From positions 20,420 to 84,419 of the forward strand of contig NZ_JZTW01000019.1 of NCBI RefSeq assembly GCF_000962805.1: DNA of 64,000 nucleotides, written 5' to 3'. This DNA is from Pseudarthrobacter chlorophenolicus. Its GTDB lineage: Bacteria; Actinomycetota; Actinomycetes; Actinomycetales; Micrococcaceae. The first letter of the stretch is position 1. Each line of letters begins with the position of its first letter. Of this stretch, positions 44,090-53,158 are shown one piece after another. The translations under genes were made by a program, and so were the position numbers. The notes beneath the pieces were generated by a model that was given only the letters and a program-made list of their open reading frames with translations, made no database searches and was not told the origin of the DNA.

Positions 44090-45604
44090 ATGACTGCCAC
44101 CACCACCGAAACCACCGTGATCAACCACTTCATCAACGGCGCCGAGACCGCCGGCGAGGGGGACCGGACCACCCCGGTCTACAACCCGGCCACGGGCCAG
44201 GTGTCCGGCGAGCTTCGCCTGGCCAACCGTGCCGATCTCGACGCCACCGTCGCGGCCGCCCGCGCCGCAGCGGATTCCTGGGGTGATATTTCCCTGGCCA
44301 AGCGCACCGCCGTGCTGTTCAGGTTCCGTGAACTCGTCGCCGCCCACGTGGACGAACTCGCCCAGCTGGTTACCGCAGAGCACGGCAAGGTCCTCTCCGA
44401 CGCCAAGGGCGAAATCGGCCGCGGCCTCGAAGTCATCGAGTACGCCTGCGGAATCCCCACCCTGCTCAAGGGCGACTACTCGGACCAGGTCTCCACCGGG
44501 ATCGACGTCTTCTCCTTCCGCGAACCCCTCGGCGTGGTCGCCGGCATCACGCCGTTCAACTTCCCGGTGATGGTGCCGCTCTGGATGGCGCCGATGGCCA
44601 TTGCCACCGGCAACGCCTTCATCCTCAAGCCCTCCGAACGCGACCCCTCCGCGTCCCTGCTGCTCGCCAAGCTCTGGAAGGAAGCCGGCCTGCCGGACGG
44701 CGTGTTCCAGGTCCTGCACGGCGACAAGGAAACAGTGGACGGACTGCTGACCCACCCGGACGTGGACGGCATCAGCTTTGTTGGGTCTACCCCGATCGCC
44801 CAGTACGTCCACGAGACCGCCACCAAGCACGGCAAGCGCGTCCAGGCCCTGGGCGGGGCGAAGAACCACGCCATCATCCTGCCTGACGCCGACCTCGACA
44901 ACGCCGCCGACCACCTCGCCGCCGCAGCCTTCGGTTCCGCCGGGGAACGCTGCATGGCCATCTCCGTTGCTGTCGCCGTGGGGGATGCCGCCGACGCCCT
45001 GGTCGCCAAGGTCCAGGATCGCGCCGAAGCCGTGAAGGTCAACAACGGCACCGAACCCGACGCCGAAATGGGCCCGGTGATCACCCCCGCCTCGAAGGAA
45101 CGCATCCTGAAGATCGTCTCCGAAGCCGAAACTGCCGGCGCCGCCATGGTGGTGGACGGCCGCGACCTTGTGGTCCCCGGCCACGAAGACGGCTTCTGGG
45201 TGGGCCCCACCGTCCTGGACCACGTCAAGACCGAAATGACCGCCTACCGGGAGGAAATCTTCGGACCTGTCCTTGTGGTGGTCCGCGTGGACACCCTCGA
45301 AGACGGCATCAAGCTCATCAACGCCAACCCCTACGGCAACGGCACCGCCATCTTCACCTCCTCCGGCGCCGCCGCCCGCAAGTTCCAGCGCTCCGTCACG
45401 GTCGGCATGATCGGCATCAACGTTCCCCTGCCCGTCCCCGTGGCCTACCACTCCTTCGGCGGCTGGAAAGCCTCCCTCTTCGGCGACAAGCACATCTACG
45501 GCCCCGAAGGCGTATCCTTCTACACCCGCGGCAAAGTCATCACCTCCCGCTGGCCCGAAACCCACCACGCCTCCGGCGCCTCCTACAACTTCCCCTCCAA
45601 CTGA
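44090..45604 (+). CDS. iolA: CoA-acylating methylmalonate-semialdehyde dehydrogenase
   Basis: 504-aa aldehyde dehydrogenase (MmsA/IolA), converting malonate semialdehyde to acetyl-CoA and CO2 at the end of the inositol route. NAD site GITPFNFPVMVPLWM; catalytic Cys in FGSAGERCMAISVAV; C-terminal GWKASLFGDKHIYGPEG. ATG 44090 after AAGGAAG; an upstream in-frame ATG would overlap iolD heavily. Confidence 0.93.
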   Translation: MTATTTETTVINHFINGAETAGEGDRTTPVYNPATGQVSGELRLANRADLDATVAAARAAADSWGDISLAKRTAVLFRFRELVAAHVDELAQLVTAEHGKVLSDAKGEIGRGLEVIEYACGIPTLLKGDYSDQVSTGIDVFSFREPLGVVAGITPFNFPVMVPLWMAPMAIATGNAFILKPSERDPSASLLLAKLWKEAGLPDGVFQVLHGDKETVDGLLTHPDVDGISFVGSTPIAQYVHETATKHGKRVQALGGAKNHAIILPDADLDNAADHLAAAAFGSAGERCMAISVAVAVGDAADALVAKVQDRAEAVKVNNGTEPDAEMGPVITPASKERILKIVSEAETAGAAMVVDGRDLVVPGHEDGFWVGPTVLDHVKTEMTAYREEIFGPVLVVVRVDTLEDGIKLINANPYGNGTAIFTSSGAAARKFQRSVTVGMIGINVPLPVPVAYHSFGGWKASLFGDKHIYGPEGVSFYTRGKVITSRWPETHHASGASYNFPSN

Positions 45605-45612
45605 CACCACCA

Positions 45613-45656
45613 GGTTTCGGCAAGCTCAACCATCGTTGGTTGAGCCCGTCGAAACC
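45613..45656. repeat. Arthrobacter-type palindromic repeat (GGTTTCG...GCTCAACCA)
   Basis: Arms begin GGTTTCGGCAAGCTCAACCA and end TGGTTGAGCCCGTCGAAACC around TCGT, mispairing at a few positions. It looks like the extragenic palindromes scattered in Arthrobacter genomes. It fills most of the iolA-iolE gap. Confidence 0.7.
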
Positions 45657-45673
45657 GCTCGAAGGAACAGACA

Positions 45674-46585
45674 ATGACTGAGAACAAGCTGATCATCGGC
45701 ACCGCTCCTGATTCCTGGGGCGTCTGGTTCGCGGATGACCCCCAACAGACCCCGTGGGAGCGCTTCCTCGACGAGGTAGCCGAATCCGGCTACAAGTGGA
45801 TCGAGCTGGGCCCCTACGGCTACCTGCCCAACGATCCCGCCCGGCTGGCGGAGGAGCTGAAGCAGCGCGACCTCAAGGTCACCGCCGGCACCGTGTTCAC
45901 CGCCTTCCACCGCGGCCTGGACCAGTGGGAGACCGCCTGGGAGCCGGCCCGCAAGGTAGCCGAACTGACCGCAGCAATGGGCGGCGAGCACATCGTGGTC
46001 ATCCCGGCCATGTGGCGCGATGACGTCACCGGCGAGGCAGTGGAAAGCGGCACGCTGAGCGAGAAGGCCTGGAGTGACCTGTTCGACGGCCACAACCGGC
46101 TGGGCAAGACCCTGCTGGAGGACTTTGGCCTCAAGCAGCAGTTCCACTCGCACGCAGACTCGCACGTGGGCGCGCAGGCGGACATCGAAACCCTCCTCGG
46201 TGCCACCGACCCGCAGTACCTGAACCTCTGCCTGGACACCGGGCATGCCGAATACTGCGGTGCTTCCAGCCTGGAGCTGATCAAGAACTACCCGGACCGG
46301 ATCGGCTACCTGCACCTGAAGCAGATCAACCCGGACATCCTCAAGAAGGTCAACGAGGAAAACATGACCTGGGCCGCGGCAAACCTGGCCGGCGTCATGA
46401 CCGAACCGCCCAACGGGCTGCCGGACCTCCGCGCCGTGATCGAAGCCGTAGAGGCCCTTAACCGGCCCATCTTCGGCATCGTGGAGCAGGACATGTACCC
46501 GGTGGCCTTCGATGTGCCCATGCCCATCGCCAAGCGCACCCGCAACTACCTGCTGTCCTGCGGTTCCCGCACCGCCGTCAGCTAA
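45674..46585 (+). CDS. iolE: Myo-inosose-2 dehydratase
   Basis: 303-aa xylose-isomerase-like TIM barrel that dehydrates 2-keto-myo-inositol to the diketone. Segments: IGTAPDSWGVWFADDPQQTPW, HSHADSHVGAQADIE, LCLDTGHAEYCG (metal Asp, His) and RIGYLHLKQINP. The metal-site Glu/Asp/His set is present. A short leader with GAAGGAA precedes the ATG. Confidence 0.93.
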   Translation: MTENKLIIGTAPDSWGVWFADDPQQTPWERFLDEVAESGYKWIELGPYGYLPNDPARLAEELKQRDLKVTAGTVFTAFHRGLDQWETAWEPARKVAELTAAMGGEHIVVIPAMWRDDVTGEAVESGTLSEKAWSDLFDGHNRLGKTLLEDFGLKQQFHSHADSHVGAQADIETLLGATDPQYLNLCLDTGHAEYCGASSLELIKNYPDRIGYLHLKQINPDILKKVNEENMTWAAANLAGVMTEPPNGLPDLRAVIEAVEALNRPIFGIVEQDMYPVAFDVPMPIAKRTRNYLLSCGSRTAVS

Positions 46586-46618
46586 TTCCTTCCCGCCAAG
46601 AACCAAAAGGACAGAACA

Positions 46619-47632
46619 ATGACTGAAACCCTCCGCGTCGCCGTCATCGGTGCCGGACGCATGGGCGCCGACCACATCCAGCGCCTCCACCAGCGGATCC
46701 ACGGCGCCGAGGTGGCCGCCGTCGTCGACGTCGACCTTGCCCGCGCCCAGGCCGCTATCGAAGGCATCCCCGGTGCCGTGGCCCTCGCCGATGCCGAGGA
46801 AGCGCTCAACAACGGCGACGTCAACGCCGTCCTGATCGCTACCCCCGGCTTCCTGCACGAGGACATCCTGCTCAAGGCCATCGCCAAGGACATCCCCATC
46901 CTCTGCGAAAAGCCGCTGACCCCGGACGCAGAGTCCTCGCTGAAGATCGTCGAAGCTGAGGTGGCGCTCGGCCGCAAGCGCATCCAGGTGGGCTTCATGC
47001 GCCGCTTCGACGCCGAATACGCCGCCCTGGGCTCAATGATCCGCAACCAGGAACTCGGCGAACTGCTGATGCTGCACCACCAGCACCGCAACCCCACCAC
47101 CCCGGCAGGTTTCACCAACGAGATGCTGATCAACGACTCCGTGGTCCACGAGTTTGACGCCATCCGGTTCTTCACCGGCGAGGAAATCACCTCCGTCCAG
47201 GTCCGCCTCGGCAAGGCCACGAAGAACGCACCGGCCGGCCAGCACGACCCCCAGCACGTCCTCATCGAAACCGAGTCCGGCGTCCTGGCCGACGTCGAGA
47301 TCTACGTCAACGCCAAGTTCGGGTACGAGGTTGCCACGCAGGCCTCCTTCGAGGACGGCATCGTCAGCATCGGCGGCGACAAGGGCCCCTACACCCGCAG
47401 TGCCGGCCGCTGGGGAGGCAACGTCACGCCCGGCTTCGAGGAACGCTTTGGCGCGGCGTACGACGTCGAAATCCAGTCATGGGTTGACGCTGCCCTCAAG
47501 GGCGAGATCGGCGGCCCCACCGCCTGGGACGGCTACGCCACCGCAGCCTGCTGCGAAGCCGGCGTCGAAGCGCAGAAGAACGGCGAGAAGGTGGCCGTCA
47601 AGCTGGCAGCCAAGCCGGACCTCTACAGCTAG
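46619..47632 (+). CDS. iolG: Inositol 2-dehydrogenase (Gfo/Idh/MocA family)
   Basis: 337-aa NAD-dependent oxidoreductase for the first inositol step. Rossmann motif VAVIGAGRMGADHIQRL near residues 6-22; CEKPLTP near 99 (catalytic Lys), RFDAEYAAL, and DSVVHEFDAIRF. 33 nt after iolE. It could also oxidise scyllo-inositol. Confidence 0.9.
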   Translation: MTETLRVAVIGAGRMGADHIQRLHQRIHGAEVAAVVDVDLARAQAAIEGIPGAVALADAEEALNNGDVNAVLIATPGFLHEDILLKAIAKDIPILCEKPLTPDAESSLKIVEAEVALGRKRIQVGFMRRFDAEYAALGSMIRNQELGELLMLHHQHRNPTTPAGFTNEMLINDSVVHEFDAIRFFTGEEITSVQVRLGKATKNAPAGQHDPQHVLIETESGVLADVEIYVNAKFGYEVATQASFEDGIVSIGGDKGPYTRSAGRWGGNVTPGFEERFGAAYDVEIQSWVDAALKGEIGGPTAWDGYATAACCEAGVEAQKNGEKVAVKLAAKPDLYS

Positions 47633-47674
47633 TTCCACCTTTCCGGCCTTCCTGATCCACAATGGAGTGTTTAC

Positions 47675-48550
47675 GTGAAAATCGCACTTGACCCCACCCC
47701 GTACCACCACTCGCACAGCCTGCTGGAGTTCCCCAAGGTGGTGGCGGACCTTGGCTACAAGTACATGCAGATGACCCCGCACCCGGACTTCATCCCCTTC
47801 TACAACCATCCCAAAGCGGACGACGAACTGGTGGGACAGCTGAAGAAGGCCTGCACGGATGCGGGCATCGAAATTGCCTCCATCCTGCCGGTGCTGCGCT
47901 GGTCCGGCCCGGACGAGGATGCCCGCGAAGCCGCGGTCCGCTACTGGAAGCGGGCCATCCAGATCGCCGTGGACCTCGGCGTCAGCACCATGAACACCGA
48001 GTTCAGCGGCCGGCCGGAGAAGGCCGAAGAGTCCGAACGGGCGTTCTACCGGTCCATGGAGGAACTGGTGCCCATCATCGAGCGGGAAGGCATCGACCTG
48101 CTGATTGACCCGCACCCGGATGACTTCGTGGAGGAAGGCCTCGCCGCCATCCGCGTGATCCGGGGCGTGAACTCCAAGAATGTTGGCATGGTCTACGTGG
48201 CCTCGCACAGCTTCCACATGAAGGACTCCCCGCTGGAGATCATGCGGGCGGCGGGGGACCGGCTGCGCCTGGTCCACGTGGCTGACACCATGGACCACCA
48301 CGCCTCGCACGGGCTGCGCTACATCACCAACCCGCCGGGCAACCCGGTCCGCGTCCACCAGCACCTGAAGGTGGGCGACGGTGACGTGAACTGGGACGAG
48401 TTCTTCGGCGGCCTGAAGGAGATCGGCTTCCTGGACCGCGAGGACACCGTGATGGTTTCCAGCGTTTTCGCCGAGGACGAGAACGCCGATGAGGTGTCAC
48501 GGTACCAGCTGGACACCATGAAGCAGTACGTGCAAAAGGTCAGCGTATGA
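47675..48550 (+). CDS. IolH-like sugar phosphate isomerase/epimerase
   Basis: 291-aa TIM-barrel protein. KIALDPTPYHHSHSLLEFPKVVADLGYKYMQMTPHP near the N-terminus and ERAFYRSMEELVPIIEREGIDLLIDPHPDDF resemble B. subtilis IolH; other cues: TEFSGRP and VHVADTMDHHASHG. The exact step in inositol catabolism is unknown (inosose isomerisation is possible). GTG start; overlaps the transporter gene by ATGA. Confidence 0.82.
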   Translation: MKIALDPTPYHHSHSLLEFPKVVADLGYKYMQMTPHPDFIPFYNHPKADDELVGQLKKACTDAGIEIASILPVLRWSGPDEDAREAAVRYWKRAIQIAVDLGVSTMNTEFSGRPEKAEESERAFYRSMEELVPIIEREGIDLLIDPHPDDFVEEGLAAIRVIRGVNSKNVGMVYVASHSFHMKDSPLEIMRAAGDRLRLVHVADTMDHHASHGLRYITNPPGNPVRVHQHLKVGDGDVNWDEFFGGLKEIGFLDREDTVMVSSVFAEDENADEVSRYQLDTMKQYVQKVSV

Positions 48551-49977
48551 GTGTGCCTGCGCATACGGAAACCAAGCCCGGGAACCATAAGAAGGCGCTC
48601 CGGACTGTCACTATCATCTCCACCTTCGGCGGCCTGCTGTTCGGTTACGACACGGGTGTGATCAACGGCGCGCTGCCGTACATGCAGGAAGACCTGGGAC
48701 TGACGCCGCTCACCGAGGGGCTGGTGACGTCGTCGCTGCTGTTCGGTGCAGCCTTCGGGGCCCTGTTCGGCGGCCGGCTGGCTGACCGCAACGGGCGCCG
48801 GAAGATGATCATGGTCCTGGCGGTCATCTTCCTCATCGGCACGCTTGCCTGTACCTTCTCGCCGAGCACCGAGGTGATGATCGCCGCCAGGTTCATTCTG
48901 GGCCTGGCCGTGGGCGGCGCCTCCGTCACGGTTCCGGTTTACCTGGCCGAAGTGTCCCCGAGCGACCGCCGCGGGCGGATCGTCACGCAGAACGAGCTGA
49001 TGATCGTCACCGGCCAACTGCTGGCCTTCATCTTCAACGCCTACCTCGGCAACACCTTCGGCGAGTCCGGCGGCATCTGGCGCTGGATGCTGGTGATCGC
49101 TACCCTTCCCGCCATTGCGCTGTGGATCGGGATGAACTTCATGCCCGAGAGCCCGCGCTGGCTCGCTTCGATGGGCAGCTTCGGCGAAACCCTCAGCGTG
49201 CTCCAGCGCATCAGGTCCCAGGAGGAGGCACGGAGGGAGTTCGAGGAAGTCAAGGCCATGGCCGTGGAGGACTACAAGTCCAAGATGGGCACCTGGAAGG
49301 ACCTCGGCATCCCGTGGCTCCGCCGGATCTTCTTTGTGGGCCTGGGACTGGCGGTTATCCAGCAGATCACGGGCGTGAACTCCATCATGTACTACGGGAC
49401 GCAGATCCTGTCCGAGTCCGGCTTTGGCCGCGAAGCAGCCCTGACCGCCAACATCGCCAACGGCGTTATCTCGGTCCTGGCCACCTTCGTGGGCATCTGG
49501 CTGCTCGGCAAGGTGGGGCGCCGCAGGATGCTGATCACCGGGCAGGCAGGCACGACGACGGCGCTGCTGCTCATCGGGCTCTTCTCACTGATCCTGCCGG
49601 AAGGGTCCGTCCGGGGTTTCGTCATCCTGGCGCTCACCGTGACGTTCCTGGCCTTCCAACAGGGTGCCATCTCCCCGGTCACCTGGCTGATGTTGTCCGA
49701 AATCTTCCCGCTCAAGATCCGCGGCCTGGGCATGGGCGCGTCCGCGTTCCTGTTGTGGATTGTGAACTTCCTGGTGGGCTTCGGCTTCCCGCAGCTCCTG
49801 GCCGCCATTGGGCTGTCCAACACGTTCTTCGTCTTCGCCGTGCTGGGGGTCGGCGCCATCGCATTCGCCGCGAAGTACGTTCCGGAAACCAAGGACAAGA
49901 GCCTCGAGGACCTGGAGCACTACTTCAAGAACATTGCCGGGCAGAAGGCCGGGGCAGCCGCCGGCAAGGCGATTTAG
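48547..49977 (+). CDS. Sugar porter, likely myo-inositol/H+ symporter
   Basis: 476-aa MFS sugar-porter with 12 membrane helices. Family signatures: GGLLFGYDTGVINGAL in helix 1, GGRLADRNGRRK in loop 2-3, PESPRWL after helix 6, QITGVNSIMYY in helix 7 and PETKDKSLEDLE at the end. Position at the end of the iol operon indicates an IolT-type inositol importer (inference on substrate). Confidence 0.87.
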   Translation: MSVPAHTETKPGNHKKALRTVTIISTFGGLLFGYDTGVINGALPYMQEDLGLTPLTEGLVTSSLLFGAAFGALFGGRLADRNGRRKMIMVLAVIFLIGTLACTFSPSTEVMIAARFILGLAVGGASVTVPVYLAEVSPSDRRGRIVTQNELMIVTGQLLAFIFNAYLGNTFGESGGIWRWMLVIATLPAIALWIGMNFMPESPRWLASMGSFGETLSVLQRIRSQEEARREFEEVKAMAVEDYKSKMGTWKDLGIPWLRRIFFVGLGLAVIQQITGVNSIMYYGTQILSESGFGREAALTANIANGVISVLATFVGIWLLGKVGRRRMLITGQAGTTTALLLIGLFSLILPEGSVRGFVILALTVTFLAFQQGAISPVTWLMLSEIFPLKIRGLGMGASAFLLWIVNFLVGFGFPQLLAAIGLSNTFFVFAVLGVGAIAFAAKYVPETKDKSLEDLEHYFKNIAGQKAGAAAGKAI

Positions 49978-50009
49978 CCAGCCCGCAATACGGTTCCTCC
50001 AGAAAAGGC

Positions 50010-50045
50010 GATGCCCCTCCGTTCATCTTCGGAGGGGCATCTTCT
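50010..50045. terminator. Terminator between iol operon and marR
   Basis: A 12-bp stem GATGCCCCTCCG / CGGAGGGGCATC (50010-50021, 50030-50041) with loop TTCATCTT, followed by TTCTGTT; convergent genes can both use it. Confidence 0.85.
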
Positions 50046-50071
50046 GTTGGTGGCGGAAGGTGGGGCCGTAC

Positions 50072-50521
50072 TTACGCCGGAACGTGCAGCGTGGGCAGCG
50101 CGCCCACCAGGGTCGCAAGTTCCGGCAGCGCCTGGGCCTGTTCAAGCGCCCTTTCCAGCGTGGCGTCGTGGACCGGGCGGGCTTCGGCCAGCAGCGAGCT
50201 TCCGCTGGGGGTGAGCTCGGTGTAAATGCCCCTCCGGTCGTCATCGCAGAGGATCCGGGTCAGCAGGCCCCGGTCCTCAAGCCGGTTAACCAGGCGGGTG
50301 GTGGCGCTGGGACTCAGGGCTGTGGCCCGGGCCAGCTGCTGCATGCGCATATGCCAGCCGTCCTGCCGGTTCAGTGCGTCCAGGACGGTGTACTCCACCA
50401 CGGACAGTTGGGACTCAGCCTGCAGGGACCGTTCCAGCTCACCCTCGATCAGGCCGTGCAGGGCTGCCAGGGTGCGCCAGCCCTGCGCGCGGACCTCGAC
50501 GGCGTCGTCCTTGATGCCCAT
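50072..50521 (-). CDS. MarR-family transcriptional regulator
   Basis: 149-aa winged-helix regulator: LSVVEYTVLDALNRQDG, MQQLARATALSPSATTRLVNRLEDRGLLTR and DDDRRGIYTELTPSG (wing). Start ATG 50521 with GGAAGGAG upstream. Divergent from an MFS exporter with a large palindrome between them, the standard layout for a ligand-released repressor of an efflux pump. Confidence 0.9.
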   Translation of the reverse strand: MGIKDDAVEVRAQGWRTLAALHGLIEGELERSLQAESQLSVVEYTVLDALNRQDGWHMRMQQLARATALSPSATTRLVNRLEDRGLLTRILCDDDRRGIYTELTPSGSSLLAEARPVHDATLERALEQAQALPELATLVGALPTLHVPA

Positions 50522-50574
50522 GGTTGCTCCTTCCGGGAAGCCGGCGACAGAGGATCGGCGGCGGTGCACACAAG

Positions 50575-50630
50575 TAGTTGCTTGCGCGGTATATTTGCAT
50601 GTGCAACAATAAATACCGCGCCTGCAACTA
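50575..50630. promoter_or_regulatory. Nested palindromic operator between marR and MFS gene
   Basis: Outer arms at 50575-50592 and 50613-50630 are 18 nt each and complementary at 16 positions. The central 20 nt contain a second palindrome, TTGCATGTGCAA (50595-50606), the type of half-site MarR dimers bind. Confidence 0.75.
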
Positions 50631-50687
50631 TTTTAGGCGCTATTCCCGCAGGGAACAACCAACCACAAAGCTCAAAGGAGCATTGAC

Positions 50688-51911
50688 ATGCCTGTTGGCC
50701 TGATTGCCCTCGCCCTTGGAGGGTTTGGCATTGGACTCACCGAATTCGTGATCGCGGGCCTCCTGCCCGACGTTGCCGCAGACTTCGGGGTGAGCGAAGC
50801 GTCCGCCGGATGGTTCATTTCGGGCTACGCGCTCGCCGTGGTGGTGGGCGCCCTGGGGTTGACGGCGGCTGTCACCCGGCTGGATCGCAAGCCCGTACTG
50901 GCCGGCCTGCTGGTGCTCTTTATCGCCGGGAATCTGCTGTCCGCAACGGCTGCGGATTACTGGCCCATGATGCTGGGCCGGGTCATCGCCGCACTCGCGC
51001 ATGGTGCCTTCTTCGGCATCGGCGCTGTGGTGGCCGCCGGCATGGTGCCGCCCAGCAAGAAGGCAGGAGCCATTGCGCTGATGTTCACCGGGCTCACTGC
51101 CGCCAACGTCCTGGGTGTACCTTTTGGCACCTTGCTGGGCCAGGCCGCTGGTTGGCGGGCCACGTTCTGGGCCATCACCGTGATCGGCGTGGCGGCGCTC
51201 GCCGGCATCCTGGCCCTGGTGCCCCGGCAGGCCGGCGCAGCCGAAGCCGGCGGAAGCCTGCGTTCAGAGCTTGGCGCGTTCCGCTCCGGCCAGGTGTGGC
51301 TTTCCATTGTGGTGACGGTCCTGGGCTTCGGCGGCATGTTCGGCGCGTTCACCTACATCGCCTACACCCTCACCGAAGTGTCAGGCTTCGCTGCCTCAAC
51401 GGTGCCGTGGCTCCTGATCGTGTTCGGCGTGGGGCTGTTCGCCGGTAACACCCTCGGCGGCAAGGCGGCGGACCGGAACGTGGACCGTACCCTGCTGGTG
51501 GTGCTCGCCGTCCTGGTTGTGGTCCTGGTGGCGTTCGCCCTGGTGGCAGCCAACCCGGTCCTGACGGTCATCTCCCTGGTGCTGATGGGCGGCTTCGGCT
51601 TCGCCACCGTTCCCGGGCTGCAGATGCGCGTGATGACATACGCTCCGGGCGCGCCCACCCTGGCCTCCGGCGCCAACATCGGCGCCTTCAACGTGGGGAA
51701 CGCCCTCGGTGCCTGGCTGGGCGGCGTCACCATCACGGCAGGCTTCGGATACACGTCACCGATCTGGGCCGGAGCCGTCATCACCTTGGCGGGCGTGGCC
51801 GTCATGGCCTTCGCAGCGGCCGCCGCCAAGCGGAGCGCAACCCGCGTTGAGGCACCGGCCGAAGCCCCGGACGGTGCGGCGGCTGAGGCCGCAGGCGTGG
51901 TCCGCGTCTGA
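50688..51911 (+). CDS. MFS transporter (DHA1, AraJ/chloramphenicol-exporter type)
   Basis: 407-aa protein with 12 predicted helices. GFGIGLTEFVIAGLLPDVAADFGVS in helix 1 and GRVIAALAHGAFFGIGAVVA in helix 4 are typical of the AraJ/Cml subgroup; the last 30 residues are Ala/Glu/Pro rich. Presumably MarR-controlled efflux of a drug or metabolite. Confidence 0.88.
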   Translation: MPVGLIALALGGFGIGLTEFVIAGLLPDVAADFGVSEASAGWFISGYALAVVVGALGLTAAVTRLDRKPVLAGLLVLFIAGNLLSATAADYWPMMLGRVIAALAHGAFFGIGAVVAAGMVPPSKKAGAIALMFTGLTAANVLGVPFGTLLGQAAGWRATFWAITVIGVAALAGILALVPRQAGAAEAGGSLRSELGAFRSGQVWLSIVVTVLGFGGMFGAFTYIAYTLTEVSGFAASTVPWLLIVFGVGLFAGNTLGGKAADRNVDRTLLVVLAVLVVVLVAFALVAANPVLTVISLVLMGGFGFATVPGLQMRVMTYAPGAPTLASGANIGAFNVGNALGAWLGGVTITAGFGYTSPIWAGAVITLAGVAVMAFAAAAAKRSATRVEAPAEAPDGAAAEAAGVVRV

Positions 51912-51967
51912 ACCATCCACCAGGTACCGAGCAGTGCTCGGATGGGCCCTGGCTGGTTCGTTGACAC

Positions 51968-51993
51968 GCACGATAGGAGACCTTTCACCGGTC
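51968..51993. repeat. Cassette palindrome, copy 1 (degenerate)
   Basis: ATAGGAGACCTTTCACCGG matches the right half of the array repeat but lacks the GGATCC core. It marks the left boundary of the small-gene array. Confidence 0.5.
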
Positions 51994-52046
51994 GCACTAC
52001 AGGCTTTCAACGGGCAGATAGATATACCCCTGTGATTCGATGGACC

Positions 52047-52469
52047 ATGACCACAATCGAAGTTGTCGAGGTAGAAGACCTAGCTTTGAGTGATGTGCTC
52101 GCACTGTATGGCGCAGTGGAATGGCTGGCGTACACCAAGGATCCGGACGCCCTCCAGCGAGCCCTGCAAGGGTCCTCCACTCTTGTCGCTGCCCGTGATG
52201 GTCAGGTGCTTGTGGGGCTGGCGCGAGTGATCTCCGACGGGGCTTCTATCTGTTATCTCCAAGACATCCTGGTCCTGCCGTCACACCACCGACGAGGTAT
52301 AGGGCGAGCTCTAGCCGAAAGAGCCCTCGAAGAGTACCCGCATGTGCGGCAGAAGGTTTTGATCACTGATGATGAGCCGAAACAGAAGGCATTCTATGAA
52401 TCGCTCGGCTATGCCCAGACAGACGAATTTCGTGGAGGATCCGTCCGGGCCTTCGTGAAATTCGACTGA
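52047..52469 (+). CDS. GNAT family N-acetyltransferase
   Basis: 140-aa acetyltransferase. The GNAT signature runs LQDILVLPSHHRRGIGRALAERAL (motif A, acetyl-CoA pyrophosphate loop) and KQKAFYESLGY (motif B). The acceptor is unknown. ATG 52047 lacks a ribosome site; a GTG at 52032, 7 nt after TAGATA, would add VIRWT by leaderless translation. First gene of the small-gene array. Confidence 0.85.
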   Translation: MTTIEVVEVEDLALSDVLALYGAVEWLAYTKDPDALQRALQGSSTLVAARDGQVLVGLARVISDGASICYLQDILVLPSHHRRGIGRALAERALEEYPHVRQKVLITDDEPKQKAFYESLGYAQTDEFRGGSVRAFVKFD

Positions 52470-52480
52470 ACCTCTAAATA

Positions 52481-52505
52481 CGGTCAGGGATCCTTACCGG
52501 ACATC
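52481..52505. repeat. Cassette palindrome, copy 2
   Basis: CGGTCAGGGATCCTTACCGG with an intact GGATCC core, between the GNAT and first lipoprotein genes. Confidence 0.75.
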
Positions 52506-52593
52506 CATAGGAACCGAACGGCCGTTGGGACCTAGCCCTAAAGTTCACCTTAAGAAAACCCCGATGCGAGGTCGTAAAACCTAGACTTGATCC

Positions 52594-52995
52594 ATGGGGA
52601 AGTCGGCGTGGGTAGTACCGGCCCCGCTCGTGGCTTTGGCCTTACTGACTACTGTTAGCGCCTGCGGGCCAGCCAGCTGCCCCACGATGCTGGTGATGAC
52701 AACGCTCTCCGTGGATTTTTCGCGGATGGACATCCCAACATCTGACTTGGAGTACACTCTTCACTGCCCGGAACTCGGTTCCTGCGTTTATGACGAGACG
52801 CAAACAGCGACTGTCTACGCCGCCGATACCGAATACCCCGTTAACATCATTCCGAGCCTCAGGTCGGTCCGTATCGTCGTTGTGCAGATAAGCACATCGC
52901 AGACGGTTGCAGATATAGATGCTGATCTGGAGTGGGCGCCACGGCAAGATCCGACGGCCTGCCAAACAGCTTCCAACGCTGAGGTGAGAATCTAG
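52594..52995 (+). CDS. Small lipoprotein, family shared with 55934-56329
   Basis: 133-aa secreted lipoprotein: signal peptide with lipobox TVSAC (Cys near 24) followed by GPASCPTMLV. Mature domain has conserved Cys (SC, HCPE, SCVYDE, TACQ) suggesting two disulfides and is homologous to the interrupted gene at 55934-56329 (shared LSVDFS, DLE..., CPE). TAGACT lies 6 nt before the ATG, so leaderless translation is likely. Function unknown; small array lipoproteins can be periplasmic immunity proteins. Confidence 0.8.
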   Translation: MGKSAWVVPAPLVALALLTTVSACGPASCPTMLVMTTLSVDFSRMDIPTSDLEYTLHCPELGSCVYDETQTATVYAADTEYPVNIIPSLRSVRIVVVQISTSQTVADIDADLEWAPRQDPTACQTASNAEVRI

Positions 52996-53062
52996 GCCGC
53001 CCGCCTGCTACGGCCGTGGCAGACTTGCAGTCCAAAGCCTATCTCCAGCGTGTAGGAAAACC

Positions 53063-53091
53063 CACGCGCTGTGAGGGATCGTTCCGCGTGC
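53063..53091. repeat. Cassette palindrome, copy 3 (degenerate)
   Basis: ACGCGCTGTGAGGGATCG then TTCCGCGTGC: outer ACGCG/CGCGT arms with a GGATCG core. Confidence 0.5.
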
Positions 53092-53158
53092 ACCTGCCGG
53101 ATGCAAGGGATGCAACCTACCCATAGATGCGACAGGTCTTCAGCCTTATGATGCGACT

